A stretch of DNA of 22,363 bases from positions 1-22,363 of the forward strand of contig JAOXYB010088385.1 in NCBI GenBank assembly GCA_028565635.1, read 5' to 3'. The DNA is from Phoronis ovalis. Taxonomy: Eukaryota; Phoronida; Phoronidae. The notes beneath the pieces are model-generated. The model saw nothing but the letters and a program-made list of their open reading frames with translations. It had not been told where the DNA came from and ran no database searches. The position numbers were made by a program, and so were the translations under genes. This document shows, piece by piece, positions 9,178 to 19,145 of the stretch. Each line of letters begins with the position of its first letter. Position 1 is the first letter of the stretch.

Positions 9178-9461
9178 TCAAGAATCTTTTAAACCATAAC
9201 AACGTCGTAGATGGGATGGTATCTGGTAGCGAACAATTTTTGCTCTGCAAACTTTACACTGGTAGCAGTCTTTCAGAGACAGAAGTCCCAATTTCTTTTG
9301 GTCACAGCATTGCCCACCAGGTATTTTGTAAAACTGATATTCAGAGGTTCCACATTTACGACAATAATGGATCGGTTGCTGAACATGATAAAAATATTGC
9401 TCCAAAAAGTCAGTTTTACTCTCAGAAGAGCTTGATTTGTCACTGTTCTGTTTTCGTCTCA
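9178..9461 (-). CDS. Terminal exon T2: Cys-rich tail of a second type
   Basis: This exon encodes 93 residues plus the split codon. The acceptor GATTTTTTAG ends at 9462, and TG completes a Val codon after the shared G. It does not carry the finger set of the other exons. A Ser/Lys-rich start (QNSDKSSSSESK) leads into EQYFYHVQQPIHYCRKCG and a CC pair 14 residues later, a possible C4-type knuckle. A second module follows, CKVCRAKIVRYQIPSHLRRC, with ligand spacing C-x2-C-x11-H-x3-C, then YGLKDS and TGA. I do not recognise a named family. Its place and splice phase make it a further alternative tail, probably zinc-binding. T1 is its tandem duplicate, with the second module out of frame. Confidence 0.78.
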
Positions 9462-10393
9462 CTAAAAAATCAAATCGGACTTGTAGGATACATTTCTAGC
9501 CTGTCTAAAAGATGACACACTGACGTACCAAACACCTCACTTGCTTACAATGCAACTACACCTTCCTGATTTAAATTAATTCGGACAGAGTATGTGTGTA
9601 TGTGTCACTATCATACCTCTATAAGAAAATCTTGTAATCATGCAACAATGCATTTCATAAATTTGATTTCTTATTATTTCATTATCATACCAACCAAGCA
9701 AATGTCAGTACAAGTTTCCAGTTACACACCCTTGATGGGCTTGCTTCGACAAAGCTATAGAGAAACAAAATACTCAGGCATACTGAGTATAAGACCATCC
9801 AATGTACATCCTTGCATATATTTCTATAAAATACCAGTCACTCATACACTGAATGTACGTATGCAGAGCAACTAAAATCAATTTGCTATTAAATAACTGT
9901 AAGACCAGAACAGATCAATAACAATGGAGCTCCAACATGACAAAAAGATTTTGTTTTTTTATAATTAATGTTAGATTTCTGAGTGCTTTGTTTTCTTACA
10001 GATTTACAAAATAGTCTACCATTTTATGGGCTCATCCAAGAATAATAATCTTACTAGTTCTTGCTAGTAGAGTATAACTCATCTCATATAATACCAGTTG
10101 CTACTAATGCAAGCATGCAACATGTCTACTGTAACACATTTCTAAGGAATTGCATAGTTATATTGTGCCAACTGTTAGCTTCCAGGACTCCATTTCGTGG
10201 AGGCACACCCGATCATTTAAATCAAAGGCCCTTTATACAGTTCCTTTACAAATTCCATAATGGTTCTGAGGCAAGTATTTCAGACATCACTCAAGTTTTA
10301 TCAGCAATATTTTAAACCATAACAAGCTCGAAGATGATTTTGTATTTGGTTGCGAGCAACTTTTCCTCTGCAAACTTTACAATGGTAAGTCTT
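9462..10393 (-). other. T1 3' flank and T2 upstream intron
   Basis: No exon is visible. The region 9465-10160 repeats, with many changes, downstream in the window at about 10579-11280. The segment around 9926-9950 is nearly identical to that at 11062-11090, sharing the block CATGACAAAAAGATTTT. Confidence 0.45.
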
Positions 10394-10575
10394 TCAGAGA
10401 CCGAAGTCCAATTTCATTTGGTCACAACATCGTCCACCTGGTATTTTGTAAAACTGATTTTCGGATGTTCCACATTTACGACAGTAATGGATCGGTTGCT
10501 GAACATGATAAAAATATTGCTCCAAAAAGTATGTTTTATTCTCAGAAGAGCTTGATTTTTGATTGTTCTGTTTCA
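10394..10575 (-). CDS. Terminal exon T1: truncated Cys-rich tail
   Basis: This is the tandem copy of T2 and encodes only 59 residues plus the split codon. The acceptor TTTCATTTTAG ends at 10576, and TG completes a Val codon after the shared G. It keeps SSSSENK, EQYFYHVQQPIHYCRKCG and the CC pair. Compared with T2 it has lost one base (GG against GGG, near 10411), so it ends at CDQMKLDFGL and a TGA at 10396. A second, two-base loss near 10390 restores the original frame after that stop. From there the second module is still legible (CKVCRGKVARNQ...HLRAC YGLKYC) with every Cys and His kept. It is either a genuine short tail, a young pseudo-exon, or an assembly error at one base. Confidence 0.6.
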
Positions 10576-13252
10576 CTAAAATGAAATCGCACTTGTAGGA
10601 TACATGCCTACCCTGTCTACACGATGACACACTGATGTACCAGTGACCACTATTCGTATCAAGTGAAATCATATCGACCTCATCTGCTTACAATGCAACT
10701 ACACCTCCATGATTGTAATGTAGTTGAACAGTTCGTGTTGCTAGCAGTATGTTTTATAATGTTTATTTCACATTAATTCAAATACTTCATTATCATGGCC
10801 ATTCCAATCCAGTAAACCTTAGTTCAAGTTACCAGTCGCTTAACAACATACAATTTTCTAGCATGCTGGGAGAATTGCTACAGAGACAAAGTATCTATTC
10901 ATACAGGAAGCATTTATTTTAACACCAACATAATCCTCAAGTGTGCCATCACTGTGTGAAGCTGTTTGTATACAATCAATCACACTAGATGCAAGTATGC
11001 AGAGAAATGAAAACCAATAGCAACTGTAACAAGAGTAAATCAGCAATCAAGTCCCAACAATAATGGAGTTCGAACATGACAAAAAGATTTTGCACAAATC
11101 CACCTAGCTTATTTACATGTACGAATGCTTTGTATCTTACACACATCTGTATGTCTACCAATTTAATGGGCTCATCCTGAGAATTAAAATCATACTATTT
11201 CATGTTTGGAGTTTAACTTTATCTCATGTACACCAGCTACAAATGCATTTATCTTCTCTGAATGTGCATGTGAATTCAGAGGTCTTATAAGAATGGTCAG
11301 TCAATAATGATATACAGTATGATAATTTCATTATATTCAAAACCACCTGAAATTTCTATTAAACCCTGTGCTACATTTACAAATCTAGCATTTTTAAAAG
11401 TGCATTGTCTGAAGTGTTAAAAAGTCAAAATGACAAAGACACATACATGCACAAGTACAAATACCTTTTCTATAGTCAATGTAAATGGGGAAAATAGTAC
11501 TAGTAAATTACTAGTCAGAAATACATTTCATTCTATTGAGTACAACACTTAAACTTTACTTGGGCTAAATTTGATTATGGCCAATGTACAAGTGCATGCT
11601 GAAATGTCTTAAAGTGTTACGCTCTACAAGTATGAAAAGGCTCCCAGAGTCGGCCATGGTGTTTGTTAAAGGTTCTGAATGACTTCTCTATATCTTTAAC
11701 GTAATTAGAAACATGTTGTTTTTTTTTAAACACAACTTTTTGTCTGTGAAAGAATATAGAACCCTCAGCATTTCGTGTTTGGCTACAGACAAAAAAGTTG
11801 GGAGTTATAATATCAGCGATTTAAAGGGATACAAAGCCACAAGCAATTTACTAGGAATTCATCTTTCAAGATTTTTTCATCAAATTGCCCTGCATCCAGA
11901 CAGACACATTTACTGTTTTGTTATCACACTATGCCGATGTGGCACTCTAAAAAGCCTTTTCATACCCAAACAGGATGTCTCCTCGAAAATACATATGAAG
12001 GAAAAAGATATTCACACACATATAGCAGAAGGCAGTCAGACCAGCATTAAATCAATAAATGTCGAATATTAATACGAGGCTGCTGCTAAGGAATAGCTAA
12101 AAAGACTAAGGGAACCAAATCTACATTCAAGGAAGGTACTTGCACATTTAGAATATTTTCAGTTATTTTTCTTCTCAAAATAGTTTATTTGATACACATG
12201 ATGTCTAGACTATATGAATTAAAAAGATTTCAATGGAATATTAATGAAATATTGCAGAACTTCTGAAGTAATTGTAAAATACAGTCTAAGAATTGTTAAC
12301 AATGCTAAATCTTAGATGATATTTTGTGGCCACTCATTTTTTTCATAATGCTATTCCCTTGGTATTTTTTAGCAATATCCTCTGTAACAGTTGAGAAATG
12401 TTATATTACTGTGTCTAAATATCTTTTTCCTGGAAATAGAGAGTTTGAATAGGACATATCACTTAACATTAAATGAAAATCAAAGAAAAAAGAAGGAAAT
12501 ACAGAGAAATAAAGAGACACTTTATGACTAAGATGAGCAAGGTAAAATATCACAATCTGAAGTCTCAAAGATTTGCTGAAAACAGAAATTGTAATGGACT
12601 TATGCAATGTTGACTAGTCTTATGAAAGTTTGTAAAAGAATTAGACATCAACTTGTTGACCATATATAATTCTCGATGCAAGTAAAGACTGATTCTTATT
12701 TACTGGAGTCAAAATAGCAAGAAAAAGAATTTTTGGATTTTTGCTAAAGGGTTTGCATTAAGTATCTTCCTTACTTGGTCTAAGTAGCTTTTTGCAAATG
12801 TAGAAACTTGTTTTTGCCAAAGGTAACCTGACATACATCTCTGGCTGCCTTCAATGACAAGGTACTGTGGAATGTTTGAAATGCATTTTACAGTTTACAG
12901 ACTGTATAGAATGGTAATATTGGTGTCATCTGTCAATTCAAGATGTACACAATGCAACACAAAATTTGACATAAAAATACGGCCATCAATATTTTAGAAA
13001 TATAAAGCACATCATTTAAATGTATCTCAAAATCAAAATCAACTCCTGTATAAGGCACGATTCCAGGATGAAAATGATGGGAACACATCGTCTCCTTGTA
13101 CCTTGCAATAAGAAATATGGTATGCCAGCATGTAATGGATACAAATAGTACACAAACCCTTCATGAAAAAAAAAACAGAAAAAGAATAAGATAAGGAAAA
13201 TGCAGGAGACATCCCATTTGTGAAATCTTCTAGAATAAAAATTTGCACCAAC
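10576..13252 (-). other. Large intron between constant exon 4 and T1
   Basis: This 2.7-kb stretch separates the constant exons from the terminal array. The first 700 bases belong to the T1 copy of the tandem duplication. Beyond that I see no finger motif and no acceptor followed by a convincing open frame on the minus strand. A 119-codon plus-strand open frame (11713-12072) has no recognisable domain and no supporting signal. Confidence 0.5.
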
Positions 13253-13296
13253 CTGTTGAACTTGGACTAAAACCTCTACCAGCATTGGCTGCACCT
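13253..13296 (-). CDS. Constant exon 4: 44-nt Gly/Arg-rich exon
   Basis: This tiny exon lies between acceptor TTATTATTTCAG (ending 13297) and donor ACAG/GTTGGT (GT at 13252-13251). It takes AG from constant exon 3 plus its first A to complete an Arg codon. It then encodes GAANAGRGFSPSST and leaves one G as the first base of the next codon. That overhang is exactly what all terminal exons need. The donor is weak (TGGT after the G), which fits a site whose use depends on the downstream acceptor chosen. If the donor is skipped, translation continues for a few codons to TAG (GWCKFLF), giving a fingerless protein. The assignment rests on phase agreement with twelve other boundaries. Confidence 0.8.
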
Positions 13297-13522
13297 CTGA
13301 AATAATAAAGACAAATATTCAGAAATACAGCGTAGAATGAACAATGATAGTACTGCAAGGCAGATATAAGACTCACATTTAGTTGCAATTACAATAAGTT
13401 ACCAAACTATGTACAAGAACACTGTTATTGTACAATTTTAAGGCTTTAAGAATGTCATACGATTTTTGAAAATTTGTACTGTTACATGTAACATTATTAA
13501 TTTAAATGTTCTACCAAAATAC

Positions 13523-14072
13523 CTGTTACCACCCCTTCCTCTTGGTGACACGACTCCTATGCCTCGTCCTCTGCCACGTGGTCTGATTGGTTGAATAGAC
13601 ATCGGTTGTACGGTTGAAAAACTTGTGCCAGCACCTGATGAATCCTGTGTTTCATATTCTGTCATTGTTCCTTCCTGTGTTTCAGTTTTAATATGTACAT
13701 TTTGATCACCTGATTGTTCGGTTTCGTGTCCCGAATCAACAGCTCCCTGGTCTCCCTGCCCGTTGCCACTAGTAACAGTATGTGGCAGATTTAACTGGGC
13801 ACTTGTAATAAGTCTTTGTCCAGCAGATTTGACGAGAGCTTTGGACATAGCAAATTTTGCTGATTTTTGCGGATGCCTCGGAATTGGCTTTTTGCGCTTT
13901 CTCTCAACAACTTGCTGGAATCCAGGCTGAGCAGTATTGTCAGTGAATGAATTAGAGTCATCTTGGAAACCTTGAGATTCAAATAGCATTGATTGATCTG
14001 CTGACGAATCACCTCGTGGCCAACTACTGGGATCCACTGAAGAGCCCTCAAAAGCAGGCTGACTATCATTCT
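13523..14072 (-). CDS. Constant exon 3: linker with nuclear signal and RG-rich tail
   Basis: This 550-nt exon gives 182 whole codons plus two split ones. The acceptor TTCTGTTTTCCAG ends at 14073. The first bases AG complete a Glu codon with the G left by constant exon 2. The donor is AACAG/GTATTT. The order of features is an acidic, Ser/Gln-rich opening (NDSQPAFEGSSVDPSS), a basic cluster VERKRKKPIPRHPQKSAK that should act as a nuclear localisation signal, a Gln/Gly/Glu-rich low-complexity middle, IKTETQEG (a possible sumoylation context), and RPRGRGRGIGVVSPRGRGGN. The last resembles an AT-hook or RGG segment. I infer a flexible linker that holds the alternative fingers away from the N-terminal module. 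An internal GTG codon near 14037 is not the start. Confidence 0.84.
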
Positions 14073-15284
14073 CTGGAAAACAGAATATTAAATAAATATT
14101 TTTTTTGTCAATTTTGAAGCTATTAATATCTTTCAGGCTTATTATTTTGAAATCTATACTACTATAAGAACAGAGTGGATTTTTCTAGCCACTACTCCGT
14201 CTAGGCATGCACCCCTATCAGGGTGTAACCGTGACCAGTGATTACTTACGTTGTGGAATAGATATATATATATGTACTGTTAAAGCTGTGTGCTCTATGA
14301 CGGACGCATATTTGTATGTTAAACGCCTTTTCAGTATCAGTTCCTAGCTGTTGACATCAAAAGGTATATACTAATTGTGATGCATGCGCACATCTGGCCA
14401 GCTAAACTCAGACACTAATGTTATTTGGCCTACTGCAATCTATATGAGGACCATACCCACGAAAATCGCAGAGTCCATGATAACATGCATGACCAATGGT
14501 TGTCAAAGTAGTCAATTCTTTTTTTCTTTAAGGCGGTTGCTGTTTACCATGCAGTGAACACTGCAGTTTAAATCTATGGTGATGTGCAATAAAAGAAGCT
14601 GACTAATTTTTTGGTTGAAATAGAAAAGTTGGCACCCAGGTTTAAAAATCCATTTTAAAAAATTACATCAAGTTTTCTCCATATACTACTGCGCAGAGAT
14701 GCGGACATTACTCATTGTTTGCACTGCTCTAGTTTTCTTAATTTGTGTTGAAGCAGATTTTATTTTTGCAGCTGTTTAAATCATCAATGGTTTTTAAGTC
14801 AGTTGTGATAATCAGTTTGTTAAAATTCACAATAAAACACATAGGGAGCATAATTATACTACTAGCTTTAACACATTTACGAGTTCATTCAAACTAATTA
14901 ACACAAGAAGTGCCAATTTAAAATTTAGTTTCCTTTTCCTTATTCAGTTCCTCATTTAAATAAGGATTTAGAAACTGGCTTCTTTTTCCTTATTGAAAAG
15001 GAAAAGGAAACCAAAGTGTGATTGCTCTTTGACCTACGAGTCACAACAGAGATCTATATTGCTATAAAATGGGTTTCCACCATCATCCTATTGCTAGGCA
15101 ATATGATTGAAAAAGAAGATGTACAATCACCTTGTTTCATTTAACTCTTTTGTGTATGAAAGATTCTTTTTTTAATTTTAAAGCACAAATTAAATTACAA
15201 TTATATTATAATATATGCATTCAGGATTAGGTCTTTAGAAAGTATTAAATTCCCCACTTCAGAAAGTGCATGAAATAGACAAAC
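14073..15284 (-). other. Intron between constant exons 2 and 3
   Basis: This 1.2-kb intron holds a short AT repeat near 14262-14274 and a palindromic repeat at 14928-15011, listed separately. I see no further exon. An exon with symmetrical phase 1 ends could be missed if very short. Confidence 0.5.
14928..15011. repeat. Short inverted-repeat element, copy A
   Basis: GTTTCCTTTTCC at the left end faces GGAAAAGGAAAC at the right end of an 84-bp unit, with TTCCTTATTGAAAAGG inside. Related words occur at 18600-18635 and 20235-20424, so this is a dispersed repeat, possibly a tiny non-autonomous transposon. No clear target duplication was found. Confidence 0.6.
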
Positions 15285-15447
15285 CTTCATTTGTTAAAAT
15301 CATGTGCCCGTAAACTTTATACTCTGCAACCTTTAGATCAAGCCATGCAACAAAATGGGCCACTGTAGCACCTTTAGCTCGCAAAATCAAATGGCAGAAA
15401 TCAATGCGCATCTGATCCATGTCAAATACTGTTGCCTCCATTCTGAT
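15285..15447 (-). CDS. Constant exon 2: start codon and 52-residue N-terminal module
   Basis: The acceptor CCTTTTTTTGCAG ends at 15448, and the ATG at 15441-15439 lies in a good context (AGAATGG, A at -3 and G at +4). Fifty-two residues follow to the donor GAAG/GTTTGT, leaving one G. The peptide (MEATVFDMDQMRIDFCHLIL... ending YGHMILTNE) is dense in hydrophobic residues and charged pairs. It looks helical, with conspicuous FVAWLDLKVAEYKVY. In Drosophila lola and mod(mdg4) this position holds a BTB/POZ domain of about 115 residues. This segment is too short and has none of the BTB signatures I know. It could be a small oligomerisation or partner-binding module. I do not recognise the family. 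The frame is also open upstream to the acceptor, so an earlier coding exon is not excluded. Confidence 0.75.
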
Positions 15448-16485
15448 CTGCAAAAAAAGGGTGTTATTTTAAACAAATTAGAATATAAGAAAAATATCCT
15501 AGAACTAATATCATCCTAGTCAGCAGATCTACCAACTCCCCCAGGGGGTGGAATAAACAGTGAGTCTTCAGGTTTCTTGTTAAGTAATGTTCTACTTACA
15601 TATATATATTATATAAAACTTATTAACCTTCCGGTTTGAGAACATGGAGAGTTTGCATCTCTAATTCAGCTGCCTAAAAAGTGTAATTTCATATTTTAGA
15701 AGTAATCCTGCAACTGTTATACTATCTAAAAGTCCACTAACATATATCTTGCAGAGGCTGTACTGGATACTATGTATATCAACAAAAATTCATTCATGGT
15801 CTCGCCATACAATTGTGACACTGTTGTTTGCCTATATCTGCTTATAAATCTAATTTTTAGAATAAATCAAATGTAGAGGAAGACATGCAAGTACACATTT
15901 TTAGAAGCCTTATTAGTTTAAAGCTACAAATGTAAAGGTTGAAAACAGTTTCATAACCAGATAACCATGTATTCCAGAAAAATATTCGAATCTTCATTAA
16001 CAAAAATAAAAAATATTCGAAAATGTCTCCACCTACAAAGTTGAAACTTTCACCAAATCACCTTTGCATATATCTAAAATTGAGTCTCAGGATTTTAAAA
16101 TAATTATTTATATAAAAGTAACGAGTTTTCAAAATTTAGAAGCCACAATTTAACTGATTTCGACCTCACATTTAAATTTCAAAAATTTGAACATTTCAAA
16201 TGAAGGCTTGAAGTATTATGTATAAATAATTGGTATAAATACGTTCAAGTTACCATTGCATATCGGTATAATTGACGATGAGAGAGCGCGAGGCTGACTT
16301 CGGAAGAAAGAGTTCTTGTAAATATCAGTACTGGTATGAGGTATTTGGAAACAACGAGAGTTATTTTACTTTGAGGAATATTTCCACTAAATATGTGCTA
16401 TCAGTCTTTGAATTTCCTAATCTGAATGTAGGTGTAGGTTTTTTTTATAGTATACATATCCCAGTGTACGCCACGACCACTTTTT

Positions 16486-16504
16486 GAGCGGCGTGATGCC
16501 GCTC
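16486..16504. repeat. Small GC hairpin
   Basis: GAGCGGC and GCCGCTC form a perfect 7-bp stem around a 5-base loop, inside a GC-richer patch of an otherwise AT-rich intron. The function is unknown and chance is possible. Confidence 0.5.
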
Positions 16505-17228
16505 ACTCAAGCTCTGCGCCACACACTTTTCTGTCAGCGCCACGGTTTAAATATTACTCGTAATCAACATTTTGCAGGAGCATATTGCAACAGGAAGTAC
16601 CTTACTAACAAAGCATGGCTTTAGACTTGGAGGTCAAGTGGTTTTAAGTTGACCCAGTGAGTGTTATTCATAAATAATCTCTTAATTTTCCAACACATTT
16701 CAATGGAAGATGTAATACCCTTATTTATACATATAATAGATTATTTAAAAGGTACATAATAATCTTAAATCTTTTCAAAACTCAGTTATAAGGACAAGCA
16801 TTTTTTCTGGTGGTTTTGCCCTCCAAGTAATAGAAGTATTTATCTTATTCTTATGCCAGTAGATCCCTCCCTAGAGATGATTCTGTTCACTATTGTCCTT
16901 ACCTGCTTATACATGCAAACCTGAGACTTTAACTGGTTTTCTTCTGAGTGATCATTATTTATTTTATGTTTAATACTATTATATTATTTATAATATTCAT
17001 AGTACATAGAATTTATTTCTTAAAATAATACTCGACTATTTCTGCATTTCACTGATAGCTCTGACAAATCCTGCAGACAATTTGTTTTTCTTTTGCTCAT
17101 TTCTAGTTTTTGTCACTTGTGTAAATAATGTAGCTGAATTATAATCTGCAAGTAAAACTTATGGTTATCACTTAAATTAGTTATTTTGTATTTATATCAA
17201 ACTGCAACTGCTGTACATACAATGTTTA

Positions 17229-17480
17229 GGCCCATTCCAGTTATAGTAGGTAGGGGGGGGGAAGAGGGTAAAAGTTCAGATTTGACCCTCAGGAGAAAAC
17301 TCCCTATTTCACCCTTCTGGCCCTCAAGAGAAAAAAATCTTTGAACCCTCAGGAGAAACCTTTTTGACCCTCAGGAGAAACCCTATTTCGCCCTTCTGAC
17401 CCCTAAGAGAAAAATGTTTTTTTTGACCCTCAGGAGAAAACCCTCTTCCCCCTCCCTACCTACAAAAACTGGAACGGGCC
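17229..17480. mobile_element. 252-bp non-autonomous DNA element with 41-bp inverted ends
   Basis: The ends at 17229-17269 and 17440-17480 are reverse complements at about 37 of 41 positions, starting GGCCCATTCCAGTT and GGCCCGTTCCAGTT. Each end is flanked by TA, which fits a TA target duplication of the Tc1/mariner type. The interior is made of imperfect repeats of TTGACCCTCAGGAGAAA, with a longer period that includes CACCCTTCTG or CGCCCTTCTG. There is no coding sequence. I call it a MITE; the superfamily is inference. Confidence 0.8.
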
Positions 17481-18189
17481 TAATATAAAGTTCACTCCCA
17501 AGCATACTTGAAATATTATGGTACCCTTGCAAGCTATTAACTAGTACACATCAGGCAACTTGTATGCATGTCTTTAATATATATGGTATTTTAATGAAAT
17601 GTAATACTCGTGATAATAATAGGACTAAGAGTTTAAAGAGTGCGTGAGCTCCGCGAAACGATGCAACCAACACTCCACGTGCTTTATCCTTCACTCATTT
17701 CTGATTGTGGAGAACACTGTATCCAAAAAGTAAAATTTATCTATGCTAACATGAATCCAGAATAGTATAAGGATTTATAAATATTATAATTCAGAAAGTT
17801 GAGTAAATCGTTAAAAGTATGTCAAGAGGCCATTGTCATGTACTTGAAAAACGAAATGAAAATTTTCCCAAATTTTCTGAATCTGACCTGGGAATTATGC
17901 TTTAAATAAAAACGAAATTAGATACTCATATTTGACCCTAGAATACTGATACAGCTGCAAGTTATTCATGAATCTCTTACAAGGAGAATACTATTACAAA
18001 GTCATACAGCACAACATATTTTCTAAAAAATTCAAAAATCAGGGCTCATGAATTTTAAATGATCCACGCGGTATGGCTGCAGGAGCAGTAGTCACCTGTA
18101 GGATTGTTTTAATCATAATACACAAGTTTAAGACAAGCATATCGCTGTGTTCCGGTGTCTCTTCATCATAAACATTAAAATCAACTTAC

Positions 18190-18290
18190 TTGTGATAAAA
18201 TATGTTTCTAACTAGCTGCAGATTATTCGGCTAAAACAGCACACACAAAGAAAAGATGCACCCAAAATGGCGGAAGGCGGGCTGATCACG
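18190..18290 (-). other. Candidate noncoding first exon
   Basis: On the minus strand a near-perfect donor, CACAA/GTAAGTTGA, has its GT at 18189-18188. Just upstream is a GC-richer patch with a CTTCCGCCATTTT site, typical of animal promoters at or near the transcription start. Splicing this exon to the acceptor at 15448 would give a 5' UTR for the gene. The start position is a guess. No in-frame coding is required, since the ATG is in constant exon 2. Confidence 0.35.
18264..18276 (-). promoter_or_regulatory. ETS/YY1-like composite promoter site
   Basis: AAAATGGCGGAAG on the plus strand (CTTCCGCCATTTT on the minus) combines the core of an ETS site (CTTCCG) with a YY1-like core (GCCATTTT). Such overlapping sites lie close to the start in many TATA-less animal promoters. 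It sits about 75 bp upstream of the GTAAGT donor that would end a first exon. Confidence 0.4.
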
Positions 18291-18599
18291 CTACCGCAAG
18301 GTGGCGATAAATAACTGAAAGATCGCACCAGGCAAATGTATTCTATGCAAGAATCCCATCTGTATCTGTATAAATACGTTGAATTGCCAATTTCTGGTAT
18401 ATAATCAACGGTGTTTAATACTCAGATGTAATTTATAAAGGGCAAATTAAATATACACTACATGTAGATGTGTAAAATCATCAACTGTATAGCATTATCA
18501 GTGACCAACCTTTTTATATCCTTTTTGGTATTTATACTTCCTCATTTCATGTTCTCATTTCTTTATTTTGGGGTTTATTCAATTTTCATTTCCTGGTGC

Positions 18600-18635
18600 A
18601 ATAAGGAAAAAGGAAACGGGTCCATTTTCCTTATT
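18600..18635. repeat. Short inverted-repeat element, copy B
   Basis: AATAAGGAAAA (18600-18610) and TTTTCCTTATT (18625-18635) are exact 11-bp inverted arms, with AGGAAAC between them. This matches the words of copies A and C. Confidence 0.6.
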
Positions 18636-18994
18636 TATTTTAAGGTGGATTCGTGTTATACTTCACGAGAAAAGGGCTAGCTAATTAATACCTTAATATT
18701 CCTTTTTCGAATATGGGAATGAATTATGAGAGACGGATGAAGTGAAGCGACTAAGTGCATGACCATCATGATACTGGGCTCGTACTAAATCTGGCAGGGA
18801 ACTAGTAGTAGTAGTATACCAGTAGCATCAACTACTAAATTAAATCAATTCCTTGTTTCACATTCAACTGTGAAGACTGTGGATAAGGGAACACTAATTA
18901 TTCCATATTCATTATCAGCCTACATATCATGTCCCCACAGAACCCTGTTCCGCCCCTCGATAGGTCTTCACATCATTTTAACCCAGGCAGGACC

Positions 18995-19145
18995 GTCAGA
19001 TGGGGGGAGGGGGTGCGTTGGATGCGAAAGCACCCCCCCTTTTGAAATGGGAGGACCATTAACGTAATGTTAACTCACCCCCCTTTTGAATTAGTAAACG
19101 CACCCCCTGTGAAATAGTAACGCGCCCCTTTTTGAATTGACAGGG
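18995..19145. repeat. C-rich short tandem repeat cluster
   Basis: Four imperfect copies of a CACCCCCCTTTTGAAAT-like unit lie at about 19031, 19076, 19111 and 19122. They are preceded by a G-rich run near 19000 that is roughly complementary. The layout recalls the interiors of the two transposon-like elements in this window, but I could not find matching ends. Confidence 0.6.

Larger units (their letters stand above)
9100..11280. repeat. Tandem duplication of about 1.1 kb carrying T2 and T1
   Basis: Two diverged copies follow one another, roughly 9100-10170 and 10215-11280, offset by about 1.11 kb. Exon, 3' UTR and upstream intron all align. Examples are ACTCAAGTTTTATCA (9168 and 10284), GATGACACACTGA with small changes (9511 and 10623), GCTTACAATGCAACTACACC (9543 and 10686), and the block before CATGACAAAAAGATTTT (about 9926 and 11065). 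The boundaries are by eye. Confidence 0.8.
15448..18189 (-). other. Long 5' intron with repeats
   Basis: This is the proposed first intron. It is AT-rich with an ATATATATATTATATA run near 15600, a small hairpin at 16486-16504, and a transposon-like element at 17229-17480. The plus-strand open frame at 16272-16487 has no recognisable domain. A GC-richer patch at 16270-16550 and another at 17640-17690 (with CACGTG) could mark alternative first exons, but nothing decides it. Confidence 0.4.

Noticed and set aside
8950-10315. Two plus-strand frames ending in similar FLYKF...TQVLS.IF peptides
   Set aside because: They are antisense to the ends and 3' flanks of T2 and T1. Their likeness follows from the tandem duplication, and the upstream halves do not match.
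11713-12072. 119-codon plus-strand open frame
   Set aside because: No domain, no acceptor or donor logic, no paralogue in the window. Such lengths arise by chance in AT-rich DNA of this size, though it is the longest unexplained frame and could be tested by expression.
13791-14069. 92-codon minus-strand frame in the linker region
   Set aside because: Out of frame with constant exon 3, whose phase fits both neighbours.
14195-14240. Small hairpin and possible tRNA-derived SINE head
   Set aside because: No credible A or B box and no tail repeat could be found.
16272-16487. 71-codon plus-strand frame beginning MTMREREADFGRK
   Set aside because: It starts in a GC-richer patch but ends without recognisable features, on the strand opposite to the gene.
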